NCBI RefSeq assembly: GCF_014645815.1
Contig: NZ_BMML01000005.1
Coordinates: forward strand, 434,001 to 498,000
Source of the DNA: Streptomyces fuscichromogenes
GTDB taxonomy: Bacteria; Actinomycetota; Actinomycetes; Streptomycetales; Streptomycetaceae
Direction: 5' to 3'
Length of the DNA stretch: 64,000 nt
Numbering within the stretch: the stretch's first letter is position 1; the number at the start of each line of letters is the position of its first letter. Positions 20,516 through 29,671 of this stretch are shown in pieces. Below the pieces are notes generated by a model. That model made no database searches. It had not been told where the DNA came from and worked only from the letters and a program-made list of their open reading frames with translations. Made by a program: the position numbers and the translations under genes.

Positions 20516-20948
20516 CGGCTCGCGCACCCTCCGCCAGTGCCGCCAGGTCGGCGTACCGGACGACCGAGCCGCCCGCGCCCCAGGTGCCGTCCGGCTGCTC
20601 GTGCACCAGGACCCACACGCGCAGGGCGTCGGCCGGGTCGGCCGCGGTGAGGCCGGCCGCCGTCAGCACGGTCCGGGTGGCGTCCTGGACCAGCCCGGCC
20701 CGGCGCCGCTCGGACAACGCGCCCGCGGGAACCGTGACCTCCACCAGGAAGCGGGGCGCGTCGTCCTCGGCGGTGGTCTGGGCGCCGTCCGGCAGCTCGA
20801 CGAGGTGACTCCACGCCTGGGCACGGAAGAAGGGCGTGTCGGGTGCGCCCTCCCAGCGCAGCAGTACGGCGGCCAGGTCCCGCCGGACGGTCCTGCGGCC
20901 CTCGTCGGTCAGCGAGCCGGACGGGGCGGTGAGCCGGATCAGGGGCAT
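20508..20948 (-). CDS. Tautomerase-family protein
   Basis: 146 residues starting MPLIRLTAPSGSLTDEGRR at ATG 20948, with GGAGGAGACCC upstream. In the 4-oxalocrotonate tautomerase superfamily the amino-terminal Pro2 is the general base, and it is present here. The length suggests the fused two-unit form (Pfam tautomerase_3-like). It is first in a two-gene operon with an alcohol dehydrogenase and divergent from a tetR gene with two operator copies, so it is probably part of a small inducible degradation or detoxification module. The substrate is unknown. Confidence 0.78.
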   Translation of the reverse strand: MPLIRLTAPSGSLTDEGRRTVRRDLAAVLLRWEGAPDTPFFRAQAWSHLVELPDGAQTTAEDDAPRFLVEVTVPAGALSERRRAGLVQDATRTVLTAAGLTAADPADALRVWVLVHEQPDGTWGAGGSVVRYADLAALAEGARADA

Positions 20949-20993
20949 GGGTCTCCTCCATGACGAAGCGCGGATGCCGACGACCGCGGCGGT

Positions 20994-21044
20994 TATGACG
21001 GTCGTTATAGAGCGAGGCCATGCTAGACTATGACGATCGTTATA
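20994..21044. promoter_or_regulatory. Paired TetR operators
   Basis: TATGACGGTCGTTATA (20994-21009) and TATGACGATCGTTATA (21029-21044) are near-perfect palindromes centred 35 bp apart, between the divergent tautomerase and tetR genes. The second carries a -10-like TAGACT overlap just upstream. An ATG at 21030 lies inside the operator, which supports the later GTG as the true tetR start. Confidence 0.75.
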
Positions 21045-21071
21045 ACCAGTGGGTCCGGAGGGAGCGGAAGC

Positions 21072-21674
21072 GTGGGCAAGTCCGGTGGGCCGTCGCGGGA
21101 TCGCATCGTGGCCGGAGCGGCCGACCTGATCAGCCGGCGCGGCCTGAACGCCACAAGCATCCGTGAGCTGGCCAGACACGCCGACGCGCCGCTCGGTTCG
21201 ACGTACCACTACTTCCCCGACGGCAAGCAGCAGCTCGCGACGGAGGCGGTGCGGTACGCCGGCGCGTCGGTGGAACGGCTGCTGCGCAAGGAGCTGGCGG
21301 CGGGTCCGGCGGCCGGGCTGCGCGCGTTCCTCGGGCTGTGGCGCGGGATCGTCGTGGCGAGCGACTTCCGGGCCGGGTGTCCCGTCCTGGCCGTCGCGGT
21401 CGAGGAGCCGCCTCCGGGCGAGGAGATCCCGCGCGCGCTCACCGCGGCGGCCGAGGCGTTCGAGGGCTGGGAGGACCTGCTCGCCGCCTCCCTGCGGGAG
21501 CACGGCGCCGACCCCGCCCGCGCCGCCGACCTCGCGACCCTTGTCGTGGCCTCGGCGGAGGGCGCGATCGCCATGTGCCGCGCCCGGCGCGACATCGCCC
21601 CGCTGGACCGGGTGTCCCGCCACCTCGAAGCCCTGATCGCCACGGCACTCGACGGGCCGCCGACCGAGGGCTGA
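21072..21674 (+). CDS. TetR-family repressor (LmrA/YxaF-like C-terminal domain)
   Basis: 200 residues from GTG 21072, preceded by GGAGGGAGCGGAAGC. The HTH is in RIVAGAADLISRRGLNATSI and HADAPLGSTYHYFPDGKQQL. The C-terminal ligand domain has VASDFRAGCPVLAVAVE, typical of the LmrA/YxaF group that governs drug exporters or oxidoreductases. It is divergent from the tautomerase/dehydrogenase operon and two operators lie in the gap. Confidence 0.9.
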   Translation: MGKSGGPSRDRIVAGAADLISRRGLNATSIRELARHADAPLGSTYHYFPDGKQQLATEAVRYAGASVERLLRKELAAGPAAGLRAFLGLWRGIVVASDFRAGCPVLAVAVEEPPPGEEIPRALTAAAEAFEGWEDLLAASLREHGADPARAADLATLVVASAEGAIAMCRARRDIAPLDRVSRHLEALIATALDGPPTEG

Positions 21675-21835
21675 CCTGCTGTCAGTCCCCTTCGCACGGC
21701 TGCCGGAGCGGAGCGGTCACCGGGACGCCGTTGCCCGGCACTCCGGGGCGGGCAAGGGTGCTGCAAGAACCGTGCAAGGAAAGCACCGTGGGCACCGGGA
21801 ATCGCCTCGTCAACCGCTGTATGCAGCGATGAGCG

Positions 21836-23092
21836 ATGGGGGATCGCGTGTCTGTCCGTACTACGCAACCGGCATTGATCGAACAAGGGCACTGGCTCAC
21901 GGTCAGGGACTGCGCAAGAGTCCTGGTGGTCGTGCACACCGTGACGTTCGCCCAGCGACTGCGCGAGGTCTTCGGCCTGCTGGAGACCGACCTGCGCGTC
22001 CAGCTGGTCTTCACGATCGCACCGCACGCCTTCGGAGCCGGGGTCGCCCGCTTCCTGGAGGGACTGGGCATCACCACGGTGCCCTGGGAAGAGGCCCTGC
22101 GGGCTGAGTTCGACCTCGCACTGGCCGCCGGTTCCCGCGGCGTGCACCAGCTGCGGGCCCCGGTCGTACGCATCTCGCACGGAGCAGGGCAGATCAAGCT
22201 GCTCACCGATGTCACCTCGCTGGCAGCGGGAGAGCGGCGGTCGCCCGGGATGCTGAGTCGGCAACACCTTCTACATCAGGGGAGGTTGGTCCCGGCAGCG
22301 ATCGTCTACGCCCATCACCGGGACCTCGTGGAACTCGAACGGTCCTGCCCGGAGGCGCTGCCGGTGGCCCATGTCGTGGGTGATCCCTGTGCCGACCGGA
22401 TCGTGGCCGGTCGGCCACGGCGCGAGCACTACCGCCGGGCGCTCGGTATCGAGGACGGCCAGCGGCTCGTGGTCGTCACGTCCACCTGGGGTCCCACGTC
22501 GACGTTCGGACGGCTCGACGCCCTGCTTCCCCAGTTGCTGAGCCAGCTCCCGGGTGACGGCTACCGCCTGGCTCTGCTGGTCCATCCGAACGTGTTCGCC
22601 GGACACGGCACCCGGCAGGTGCACGCCTGGCTGTCCTGCTGCCAGGACCGGGGGGTAGCGGTCGTACCCCCCGAGGCCGACTGGCAGGCGCTGCTGATCG
22701 CGGCCGACTGGATCCTGGGCGATCACGGCTCGCTCTCCGCGTACGGCACGCTCACGGATGCGGCCGTCCTCCTGACCGCCGGAGCACGGCGCGAGGTGTC
22801 GGCCTCCTCACCGGCGGCGCTGCTGTCCGCCGTCGCGCCCGTGCTCGTGCCCGGGTACCCGCTGGCCGAGCAACTGGACTACGCGGCAGGGCTGCACCGC
22901 CCGGGGCGGTACGACGAGGTGGCCGCGTCGCTGTCGTCGGCGCCGGGCGAGTTCCACGCCCGGATGCGTTCGCTCGTCTACCGTCTGCTCGGGCTCGGAG
23001 AACCGGCCCGGCCGGTGTCCGTCGCTCCGCCCGCGACTCCGCCGTCGCTGACCCGTTGGGAGAGGTTCGCGAGTCGTGGAGCGGCCCTGTGA
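21836..23092 (+). CDS. GT-B-fold protein, CDP-glycerol transferase-like
   Basis: 418 residues; GTG at 21848 is an alternative start with GGGGGA before it. An N-terminal Rossmann half (RVLVVVHTVTFAQRLREVF) is joined to a C-terminal half containing VTSTWGPTSTFGRLDALL, LALLVHPNVF and ADWILGDHGSLSAYGTL. The last motif matches the active-site region of TagF-like glycerophosphotransferases. No signal or TM segment is seen, so it is cytoplasmic. It overlaps the next gene by four bases and ends beside an NLR-like gene. The fold is fairly clear; the substrate and real activity are unknown. Confidence 0.6.
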   Translation: MGDRVSVRTTQPALIEQGHWLTVRDCARVLVVVHTVTFAQRLREVFGLLETDLRVQLVFTIAPHAFGAGVARFLEGLGITTVPWEEALRAEFDLALAAGSRGVHQLRAPVVRISHGAGQIKLLTDVTSLAAGERRSPGMLSRQHLLHQGRLVPAAIVYAHHRDLVELERSCPEALPVAHVVGDPCADRIVAGRPRREHYRRALGIEDGQRLVVVTSTWGPTSTFGRLDALLPQLLSQLPGDGYRLALLVHPNVFAGHGTRQVHAWLSCCQDRGVAVVPPEADWQALLIAADWILGDHGSLSAYGTLTDAAVLLTAGARREVSASSPAALLSAVAPVLVPGYPLAEQLDYAAGLHRPGRYDEVAASLSSAPGEFHARMRSLVYRLLGLGEPARPVSVAPPATPPSLTRWERFASRGAAL

Positions 23093-23835
23093 CCGGCGGA
23101 CCGCCCGCACGTCCGCTCGCTCTGCGGTGTCGGGAGCTCCGCCCGGAACCGGACGCCGGGCGGGCCACGGTGTGTTTCGAGCTGCCGGGGAGCGGTGCCG
23201 CCGCACCGGGTGCGGTGTCCCGAGGGTGCCGTGCCGTCGGGTGTGATGCCGCTGGGCGTGACGGCGTGGGTGCCGCGTGTTCGGATGTGATGGCCATGGG
23301 CGACATGGTCTTCGGAGGCTGCTTCGACGGCCGGCCCGTCCGGATGATGTGGCGGACCGGGGCGGCAGCCGGATCGGTCGTGATTCGGTGCGACCCACCG
23401 GACGCACCGGCTCCGGAGCTGTTCCGGCGGGTTCCGGGCGACGGGCGTCGGCCTCGGTGGGACGGGCCCCTGGTTTCGTGCGACACGCATCTGTGGGTGG
23501 CCGCGGACGCCACACGGCGGACGGAGCTGCGGGAACACGCCGACGTGCTCGTGGCCCGGATGCCGGTGCCGCTCTCGGCGGCCGGGCGGCGGGTGCGGGC
23601 ACTGCTGGCGGCGTATCCCGGTTGTCTCGTCGCAGCGGTACCGGATGTCGGCAGGGGGTGTGTCGCTGGAGTGCGTGACCGTACGGGGGCGGTGGGTTGC
23701 CTGCGGGCGACGGTGCGGGGCCCGGCCGCCGCTTTGGTTCACCCACAACCGGTCGCCTCGGTGCTGCATGCGTGGGTGGCGTCCGGTGCATCGTGCCGCT
23801 CGCTGCGGTCGCTCGCACTGGTGCTCCGCCGTTGA
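23089..23835 (+). CDS. Unknown protein coupled to the GT-B gene
   Basis: 248 residues from GTG 23089, which overlaps the previous stop (GTGA). No domain is recognised. The middle has MGDMVFGGCFDGRPVRMMW followed by a TGAAAGSVVIRCDPP strand; the sequence is Gly/Arg/Ala-rich with many Cys (about ten) spread through it. No TM or signal peptide is seen. Tight coupling to the GT-B gene suggests they act together. It ends 34 bases from the convergent NLR gene. Confidence 0.6.
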   Translation: MTGGPPARPLALRCRELRPEPDAGRATVCFELPGSGAAAPGAVSRGCRAVGCDAAGRDGVGAACSDVMAMGDMVFGGCFDGRPVRMMWRTGAAAGSVVIRCDPPDAPAPELFRRVPGDGRRPRWDGPLVSCDTHLWVAADATRRTELREHADVLVARMPVPLSAAGRRVRALLAAYPGCLVAAVPDVGRGCVAGVRDRTGAVGCLRATVRGPAAALVHPQPVASVLHAWVASGASCRSLRSLALVLRR

Positions 23836-23869
23836 CCCGAGGTCCGCGAGCCGGCCGGTCGTGGCGGCG

Positions 23870-26299
23870 TCATGCCTGCCGCAACCGGCCGGCCACCCGC
23901 TCGGCGTCCGTGGGGTTCAGCCTGCGGAAGAGAGCGAGGGCGGCCTCGTAGCGCCGGACCGACTCCGTCCGGTCGCCGCGCGACTCGGCGGCCCGGCCGA
24001 GCCATTCCAGGCAACGTGCCTCCCAGTGCTCGGACCGGGCGTCACCCGTCCGGAAGCGTGTCAGCGCGGTCCGCAGCCGCTCTTCACCGCCCTCCTGGTC
24101 ACCGAGGCGGTCCAGCACATGGCCGAGCAGCGCCAGGACCCGGGTCGCCTCGTACGTCTCGCCCAACGCGTCCAGTTCGGCGGCGGCCCGGCGCAACTGC
24201 TCGGCGGCCGCGGCCGGGTCGCCGCCCGCCAGTGCGGTCTCGCCCAGCCGCCGCCGGGTGAGCGCGGCCCCGCGCCGGTAGCCGACCGACTCCCTGAGAC
24301 GCAGGGCTTCCGTGAAGTGATCGCGTGCTTCGTCGATGCGGTGGGTGAGCAGGGCGATGTGCCCGAGCCCGCTCAGTGCCTGTGCCTGCTGCCGTGGGTC
24401 CCGGTCCTCGGTGGCCGACTCCAGGGCCTGCCGGTACCAGTCGGACGCCTCCGGATAGCGGCCGGCGTTGCGCAGGCCGATCGCTCCGGAGGTGAGCATG
24501 CGGCCCTCGCCCGGCCGTGAACCGCTGCGGCGGGCGGCCTCCAGCCCGAGGCGGTGTGCCTCGACCCACATCTCGGTCGGCCGCAGCCGCAGGAACAGCG
24601 GCCACATCCGATCGGTCAAGGTCCAGCAGGCGGTGTGCCAGCCGGCCCGGGCCGCGTGCCGTACCGCGCCCATCAGGCCGTTGCGGTGCGTGTCGAGCCA
24701 GGCGAGGGCGGCCTCGGGGCCGTCGAGCGGGGTCGCTTGGGCGGTGCCGGCCGGGAGGTCGTGGCCCGGCAGCCGATGGCTGGGGGTGAGGACGGCCTCC
24801 GCGATGGCCGTGGTGGCCAGGCACCAGTCGACGAAACCGCGCAGGGTGCGCTCGCGGCGGCCGGGATCCTCCAGTTCCTCGCCGAGCCGGCGGGCGTGCG
24901 GCCGGACGAGGTCGTGAAAGCGATAGGTGCCCGGTCCGGTCTCCTCCAAGAGGTTCGCCTCCAGCAGGCCGTGCACGGCGAGGTCGGCCGCGAGCTCCGC
25001 TCTGTCGTCCGGGTGCCCCGCTTCCTCGCCCGCGAGGGAGCTCAGCATCGACAGGTCGTGCCGGTCCGTCGGCAGGAGCCCCATGCGCCGGTACAGCGCA
25101 CCGCTCTCGCCCGGCAGGACGTCGTACGACAGGTCGAGCGCGGTGCGCATGACTGCCTCTCCGTCGGCGTGCAGCGTGTCCACGGCGCCGGGGCCCTGGG
25201 ACAGGCTGTCGGCCAGCGCGGAGACGGACCGGTGGGGATGGATGGCGAGCTGGGCCGATGCCAGGGCCACGGTCAGCGGCAGCCGGCCGCACAGCCGGAC
25301 GACTTCGCGGGCGGCGTCGGGCTCGTGTGTCACGCGGGTTCCGCCGCCGACGGCCAGCAGGGCGACGGCCGACTCGGTGGGCAGGCCGTCGAGCCGGTGG
25401 ACGAAGGCCCCGTCGACCTGCAGCCCCGTCAGATTGTTCCGGCTGGTCACCACGGTGAGTCCGCCCGGTGTGCCGAGCAGCAGGGGACGTACCTGGGCGG
25501 CGGTGAACGCGCTGTCCAGAAGGACGGCCAGACGCAGGTCGGCGGTCATCGAACGCCACAGTGCGCTCCGCGGCGCGAGCCCGGCGGGTACCTCGGTTGC
25601 GCCGAGCGCGACCAGGAAGGCCTCCAGGACGACGGCGGGGGAGACGGGCCCGCGGTCCCCCTCGGCGGACGGTTCGGTCAGGTCGGCGTAGAGCTGGCCG
25701 TCGGGGAAGCTGTCCGCGTGCGTGTGCAGCCAGTGGGTGGCCAGGGCGGTCTTTCCGGCACCGGCGAGTCCACTGATGACCAGGACCTGGGGTGCGTGCG
25801 TGGGCCGTCCGGCGTGCAGCGCGTCCAGGATGCGGCGGTCTGCGTGCCGGTCGATGAACCGGGCCGGTGCCGGGGGAAGCTGACGAGGCACCGGGAGCCG
25901 GGGGGCGGGAGGGCCGGTGTGCGGATGGAAGTGGATGCCGCCGTGGATGTCACGGGCCTGCACGGTGGGCCCGTGGAGCACGGCATGACCGGCCACGGTA
26001 TTGGCGGTCCCGGTGCGGGGCGTGGGGGGATGGCGATGCGTCCACTCCATCAGCGCATGCCGTGTCGCGGGGTCGCGTGCGGCCAACTCGGCCAGTCGTA
26101 CAGCCAGTTCGCTCCACGCCGCGGACGCACCGGCGGGTGGCGGCCAGAGCCCGGCCACCGAGCGGTCCGCGCGGGCGGCGGTGTCCATCAGCAGGGCCAG
26201 ATCGCGCCACGCAGGAGACTCCGTGTCGGTGCCATTCGCGATCAGGGCGGACAGCAGCAGATCCGCGCCGTACGGTTCGTCCGCGGAGGAAGCTCGCAC
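23870..26299 (-). CDS. NLR-like NB-ARC/TPR protein with N-terminal amyloid-type motif
   Basis: 809 residues from GTG 26299, nine bases after AAAGGAG (a TTG at 26308 abuts that site and is unlikely). Residues 1-90 are a helical region ending ELAARDPATRHALMEWTHR. Residues 98-125 carry TANTVAGHAVLHGPTVQARD followed by IHGGIHFH, a RHIM-like motif. NB-ARC spans about 147-430: P-loop ISGLAGAGKTALA, Walker B-like LAVLLDSAF, sensor VVTSRN, GLPL-like CGRLPLTVALA, MHD-like RFHDLVRPHA. TPRs fill the C-terminal ~250 residues (GRYPEASDWYRQALE, HRIDEARDHFTEALR). Known STAND ATPases oligomerise on sensing a cue. Here the motif would recruit a partner; the protein at 30215-30619 carries a matching one. Confidence 0.85.
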   Translation of the reverse strand: MRASSADEPYGADLLLSALIANGTDTESPAWRDLALLMDTAARADRSVAGLWPPPAGASAAWSELAVRLAELAARDPATRHALMEWTHRHPPTPRTGTANTVAGHAVLHGPTVQARDIHGGIHFHPHTGPPAPRLPVPRQLPPAPARFIDRHADRRILDALHAGRPTHAPQVLVISGLAGAGKTALATHWLHTHADSFPDGQLYADLTEPSAEGDRGPVSPAVVLEAFLVALGATEVPAGLAPRSALWRSMTADLRLAVLLDSAFTAAQVRPLLLGTPGGLTVVTSRNNLTGLQVDGAFVHRLDGLPTESAVALLAVGGGTRVTHEPDAAREVVRLCGRLPLTVALASAQLAIHPHRSVSALADSLSQGPGAVDTLHADGEAVMRTALDLSYDVLPGESGALYRRMGLLPTDRHDLSMLSSLAGEEAGHPDDRAELAADLAVHGLLEANLLEETGPGTYRFHDLVRPHARRLGEELEDPGRRERTLRGFVDWCLATTAIAEAVLTPSHRLPGHDLPAGTAQATPLDGPEAALAWLDTHRNGLMGAVRHAARAGWHTACWTLTDRMWPLFLRLRPTEMWVEAHRLGLEAARRSGSRPGEGRMLTSGAIGLRNAGRYPEASDWYRQALESATEDRDPRQQAQALSGLGHIALLTHRIDEARDHFTEALRLRESVGYRRGAALTRRRLGETALAGGDPAAAAEQLRRAAAELDALGETYEATRVLALLGHVLDRLGDQEGGEERLRTALTRFRTGDARSEHWEARCLEWLGRAAESRGDRTESVRRYEAALALFRRLNPTDAERVAGRLRQA
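25925..26002 (-). other. RHIM-like amyloid signalling motif in NLR protein
   Basis: Encodes NTVAGHAVLHGPTVQARD then IHGGIHFH. The pattern N-T-V-x-G, then P-x-V-Q-x-R-D, then G-I-x-F alternates hydrophobic and Gly/polar residues as in the RHIM-like bacterial amyloid signalling sequences reported for actinobacterial NLRs. The family link is recalled, not computed. Confidence 0.65.
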
Positions 26300-26566
26300 G
26301 TGCGCCAACTCCTTTCACCGTCCAGGAGTGACTCCCCGTTTCGAACAAGATGTGAACTACAGCGTCTGTTTATCGGTCAATTTTGAACGCGCAGCGCTCC
26401 TTTACGGTCCATCCCGCAAAGGCCATGTCACTCTCGAATGCTCGGCACAGCGCGAGGCGCACCCTCGGTGCATCTCTCGGCACACGGTTCTCTGCTCTCG
26501 GCACGATGCTCGCTCATCGCTTGCTCATGCTCGGCCACAAAGGACCGAACGGCGGGGAGGACGCTG
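26300..26566. promoter_or_regulatory. Divergent promoter region of the two NLR-like genes
   Basis: 267 bases, noticeably lower in GC than the flanks (runs such as TTTATCGGTCAATTTTGAAC). On the minus strand TTGACC (26375-26380) and TAGTTC (26354-26359) could form a promoter for the amyloid-motif NLR, but the 15-bp spacing is short. For the SARP-type gene the start-proximal GGGGAGG is the only clear signal. No strong operator was found. Confidence 0.4.
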
Positions 26567-29500
26567 GTGGAGTTCGAAATCCGGCTCCTGGGATCTGTCG
26601 AAGTACGGGCTGCGGGCCGCCGCAGTGATCTCGGCTCGACGAAAACGAGGCTCACGCTCGCCGCGCTGGCCGCGGACGCGGCCCGTACCGTCAGCGTGGA
26701 CACCCTCATTCACCGTGTCTGGGACGACCATCCCCCCGGTAAGGCCAGGGAGGCGCTCTACACGCACATCTCCCGGATCCGCTCCGCTCTGCGGATCGCC
26801 GGAGGCGACGCACCCGCGATCGTCAGCCGCACCAACTCCTATGTCCTGGAGGCCGACCCGGACCGGGTGGACCTGCGCCGCTACACAAGCAGCGTCGACC
26901 AGGCCTGTTCCCTCCGGGACGGCGGGGACGCGGAAGCAGCGCTGCGCCTGCTGGACGAGGCCGACGCGCTGTGGCACGGCGAACCCCTGGCCGGGATCGG
27001 CGGCTCCTGGCCCGAGCATCTGCGGGCGGCCGCCGACGAGACCGCCCTCACGGCCGCGATGACCAGGGCCGGGATCCTGCTCGGCGCCGGGAGGTTCGCT
27101 GCCGCCGTTCCTGTGCTGCTGCCCCTGGCCGAGGCACATCCCGTGGACGAGGCACTCGCCGAACGACTGGCCGTCGCCCTGTACGGCAGCAACCGCACGG
27201 CCGAGGCGACCCGGCTCCTCCAGCGCACCCGTCAGCGCGTCGTCCGCGACAGCGGCCTCGACGCCGGCCGCGGACTGCACCGCGTCCACCAGGGCATCCT
27301 GGCGGGAACCCCGGCGGCGGTCCTGCTCGGCGAGGACGCCGGCATGGGCAGGAAGCGCCCTGCCCGGTCGGCCCGGCAGGTTCCGGACAATCTGCCCCGT
27401 GACGTCCCCTGGACCGGACGGGTGGCCGAACTGCGTCGGCTCACCGCGGCGCTTCGTGAGGGCCGCGGATCGTCGGACGTGGTCACCGTGGAGGCGATCC
27501 ACGGAATGGGGGGCGCCGGCAAGAGCGCGCTGGCCATCCATCTGGCACACCGATTACGCGACGACTTCCCGGCCGGGGTGATCTTCCTGCACCTGGGCGG
27601 ACGCGCTGCCGACCGTACGCCGCCGACCCCGACCCGGGCGCTGCGCGAACTGCTGCGCCTGCTCGGCCTGGATGCCAAACAACTCCCCTACGACCTGGAC
27701 GAATTGGTCGCGCTGTGGCGCTCGCTCGCGCGTGACCGGCGCATGCTGGTGCTTCTCGACGACGCGACATCCTCCGCACAGATCGGCCCACTGCTCCCGG
27801 GTGCCTCGCCGACAGCGGTCCTGGTGACCAGTCGACGCCGGTTGCCCGGGCTGCCCGGCGTACGGCCGGTGTCCCTCGACGTACTGCCTCCTGAGGACGC
27901 GGCGGCTCTCTTCATCCAACGTCTCGGAGCGCGCCGCGGAGCGGAAGCGGCAGAGGATCTGCTGGAAGTAGTCCGTTTCTGCGGTCATCTGCCCCTGGCC
28001 ATCGAGATCGCCGCCGCCAGGCTACTGGCCCGCCCCTCCTGGACCGTTTCGGACCTGCTGCGTCAACTGCGGGGCGGGGGTGGCCTGCTGTCCCAACTCC
28101 GCGACACGGAGCGGACGCTGGAGCACGTGTTCGAGTGGTCGTATCAGGAGCTGAGTGCCGATCAACAGTTGGCGTTCCGTCGCATCAGCCTGCATGTCGG
28201 GGTGGAATTCGGCGCTCCGGCGGTAGCGGCCCTCACCGGATTCCCGGCAGGGAAGGCCGAGCGCGTCCTTGAGGAACTCCTGGCCCACAGCCTTGTCTCC
28301 GAGCTCGTGCCGCATCGTTTCACGATGCACGACCTGCTGCGGGACTACGCCCGAACCCTGGTGGAGTCCGGTGATTTCGAATCGGAAGGCGATGTCCGAC
28401 AGGCCGTGCGACGACTGGTGGATCATTACGTTCGCACGGCGGACCAGGCCGACCGGCTGGCTTATCCCTTCCGCTCGCGCATGAATGCCGACGCCCCGGA
28501 TCCGGCCATTCCGGCTGGTCCGGAAATCGCCGACGCACACGCGGCCGAACAGTGGCTGATCGCTGAGTCCGCCAATCTTCTAGACATTCTCAACTGGCTT
28601 GTAAACCACGGCACGGAAAGTCAACTCGCCGTGTGTGTCCATGTGCTGGCGGGGTTCCTGGACATGGAGGGACACCTCGCCGCGGCGGAACCGCTGCTAC
28701 GGCGAGCCGTCGCGTACTGGAGCGCGGCGGGTGACGACGCAGGCCGAGCACGGGCCCTCCTCGACCTCTGCGCCGTACACACCCACGGCTCACGCTACGG
28801 CGAGGCCATCGCGGTGGCCCACGAGGCACTGGACATCGCACGCTCCCTCGCCGACCGGGAACTGGAGATCGAGTGCATTCACCAGCTTTCCATCGCGCTG
28901 TGGCAGACGGGTGAGTACACCTTGGTCCGTTCGCTCCAGAAAGAATCCCTACGTTTCCTGCTGCAAACAAATGATCTGCTTCGCATCGGGCGCAGTCGGA
29001 ACATGCTGGGGATAGTTCATCTGCATATGGCGGAGAATGATAAGGCTCTGGATCATTTCACCGCGGCGCTCGCTGATTTCGCAAAAATCGGGGACGAGCG
29101 GGGCAGGTACAGTGCATTGAACAATCTTGCCGAGTACTGGCGAAAAAACGGAAACCCCGAAGCCGCCGAGCGTGCTTATCGAGAAGCTGTCATCATCTCC
29201 GAAGGGCTGGGAAACAGAAGGGACAAGGCCACCCTTCACATGAATTTGGCTTCCGTTCTGGACGAGCTCGGGAAGACCGAAGAGGCTCTCGTGCTCTACG
29301 GCCGGGTTCTGCCCGTGCTGCGAGGCGTCGGCGACCGGCGGGGAGAGGCGATCGCGCTGCACAGGATCGGGCGGGCGTACCGCACGGCAGGTCGTGCCGA
29401 GGAGGCCCTCCGTCAGCATGTTGCCGCGCTGGAGTTGACGCGGCTCATCCAGGCGGCCGGGGAAGAGGTCGACGTTCTCTACGACTTGGCCCTGGCTGAG

Positions 29501-29671
29501 CGGGATCTCGGCCGAACGGCGCAGGCGTTCGCGCATTTGGAGCAGAGTCTGGGCGTCAGCAGACGTATCGGGGCTCTGGTCGAGGAGGCGCGTGCCGCAG
29601 GTGCGCTGACCGAATGGGGGCGGGAACGGCGCGGCGACCGGGATGCGTCAATACGGTCCGACCCTCGCTGA
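26567..29671 (+). CDS. AfsR/SARP-type regulator: BTAD, NB-ARC and TPR
   Basis: 1034 residues from GTG 26567 with GGGGAGG six bases upstream. Residues 1-92 are an OmpR-type winged helix (SVDTLIHRVWDDHPP, YTHISRIRSAL), about 95-240 a bacterial transcriptional activation domain, 280-560 NB-ARC (P-loop IHGMGGAGKSALA, LVLLDDATSS, LVTSRRRLPGL, FCGHLPLAIEIAAARL, MHD-like RFTMHDLLRDYA), and from about 680 TPRs (NMLGIVHLHMAENDKALDHF, GNPEAAERAYREAV). It should bind direct repeats at target promoters when the STAND module is activated. The TPR part, roughly 28560-29270, is AT-richer than its surroundings, hinting at recombination. It is divergent from the amyloid-motif NLR. Confidence 0.9.
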   Translation: MEFEIRLLGSVEVRAAGRRSDLGSTKTRLTLAALAADAARTVSVDTLIHRVWDDHPPGKAREALYTHISRIRSALRIAGGDAPAIVSRTNSYVLEADPDRVDLRRYTSSVDQACSLRDGGDAEAALRLLDEADALWHGEPLAGIGGSWPEHLRAAADETALTAAMTRAGILLGAGRFAAAVPVLLPLAEAHPVDEALAERLAVALYGSNRTAEATRLLQRTRQRVVRDSGLDAGRGLHRVHQGILAGTPAAVLLGEDAGMGRKRPARSARQVPDNLPRDVPWTGRVAELRRLTAALREGRGSSDVVTVEAIHGMGGAGKSALAIHLAHRLRDDFPAGVIFLHLGGRAADRTPPTPTRALRELLRLLGLDAKQLPYDLDELVALWRSLARDRRMLVLLDDATSSAQIGPLLPGASPTAVLVTSRRRLPGLPGVRPVSLDVLPPEDAAALFIQRLGARRGAEAAEDLLEVVRFCGHLPLAIEIAAARLLARPSWTVSDLLRQLRGGGGLLSQLRDTERTLEHVFEWSYQELSADQQLAFRRISLHVGVEFGAPAVAALTGFPAGKAERVLEELLAHSLVSELVPHRFTMHDLLRDYARTLVESGDFESEGDVRQAVRRLVDHYVRTADQADRLAYPFRSRMNADAPDPAIPAGPEIADAHAAEQWLIAESANLLDILNWLVNHGTESQLAVCVHVLAGFLDMEGHLAAAEPLLRRAVAYWSAAGDDAGRARALLDLCAVHTHGSRYGEAIAVAHEALDIARSLADRELEIECIHQLSIALWQTGEYTLVRSLQKESLRFLLQTNDLLRIGRSRNMLGIVHLHMAENDKALDHFTAALADFAKIGDERGRYSALNNLAEYWRKNGNPEAAERAYREAVIISEGLGNRRDKATLHMNLASVLDELGKTEEALVLYGRVLPVLRGVGDRRGEAIALHRIGRAYRTAGRAEEALRQHVAALELTRLIQAAGEEVDVLYDLALAERDLGRTAQAFAHLEQSLGVSRRIGALVEEARAAGALTEWGRERRGDRDASIRSDPR

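Noticed and set aside
21030..21071. ATG 21030 as tetR start
   Set aside because: It lies inside the second operator palindrome and has no ribosome site; GTG 21072 is well placed.
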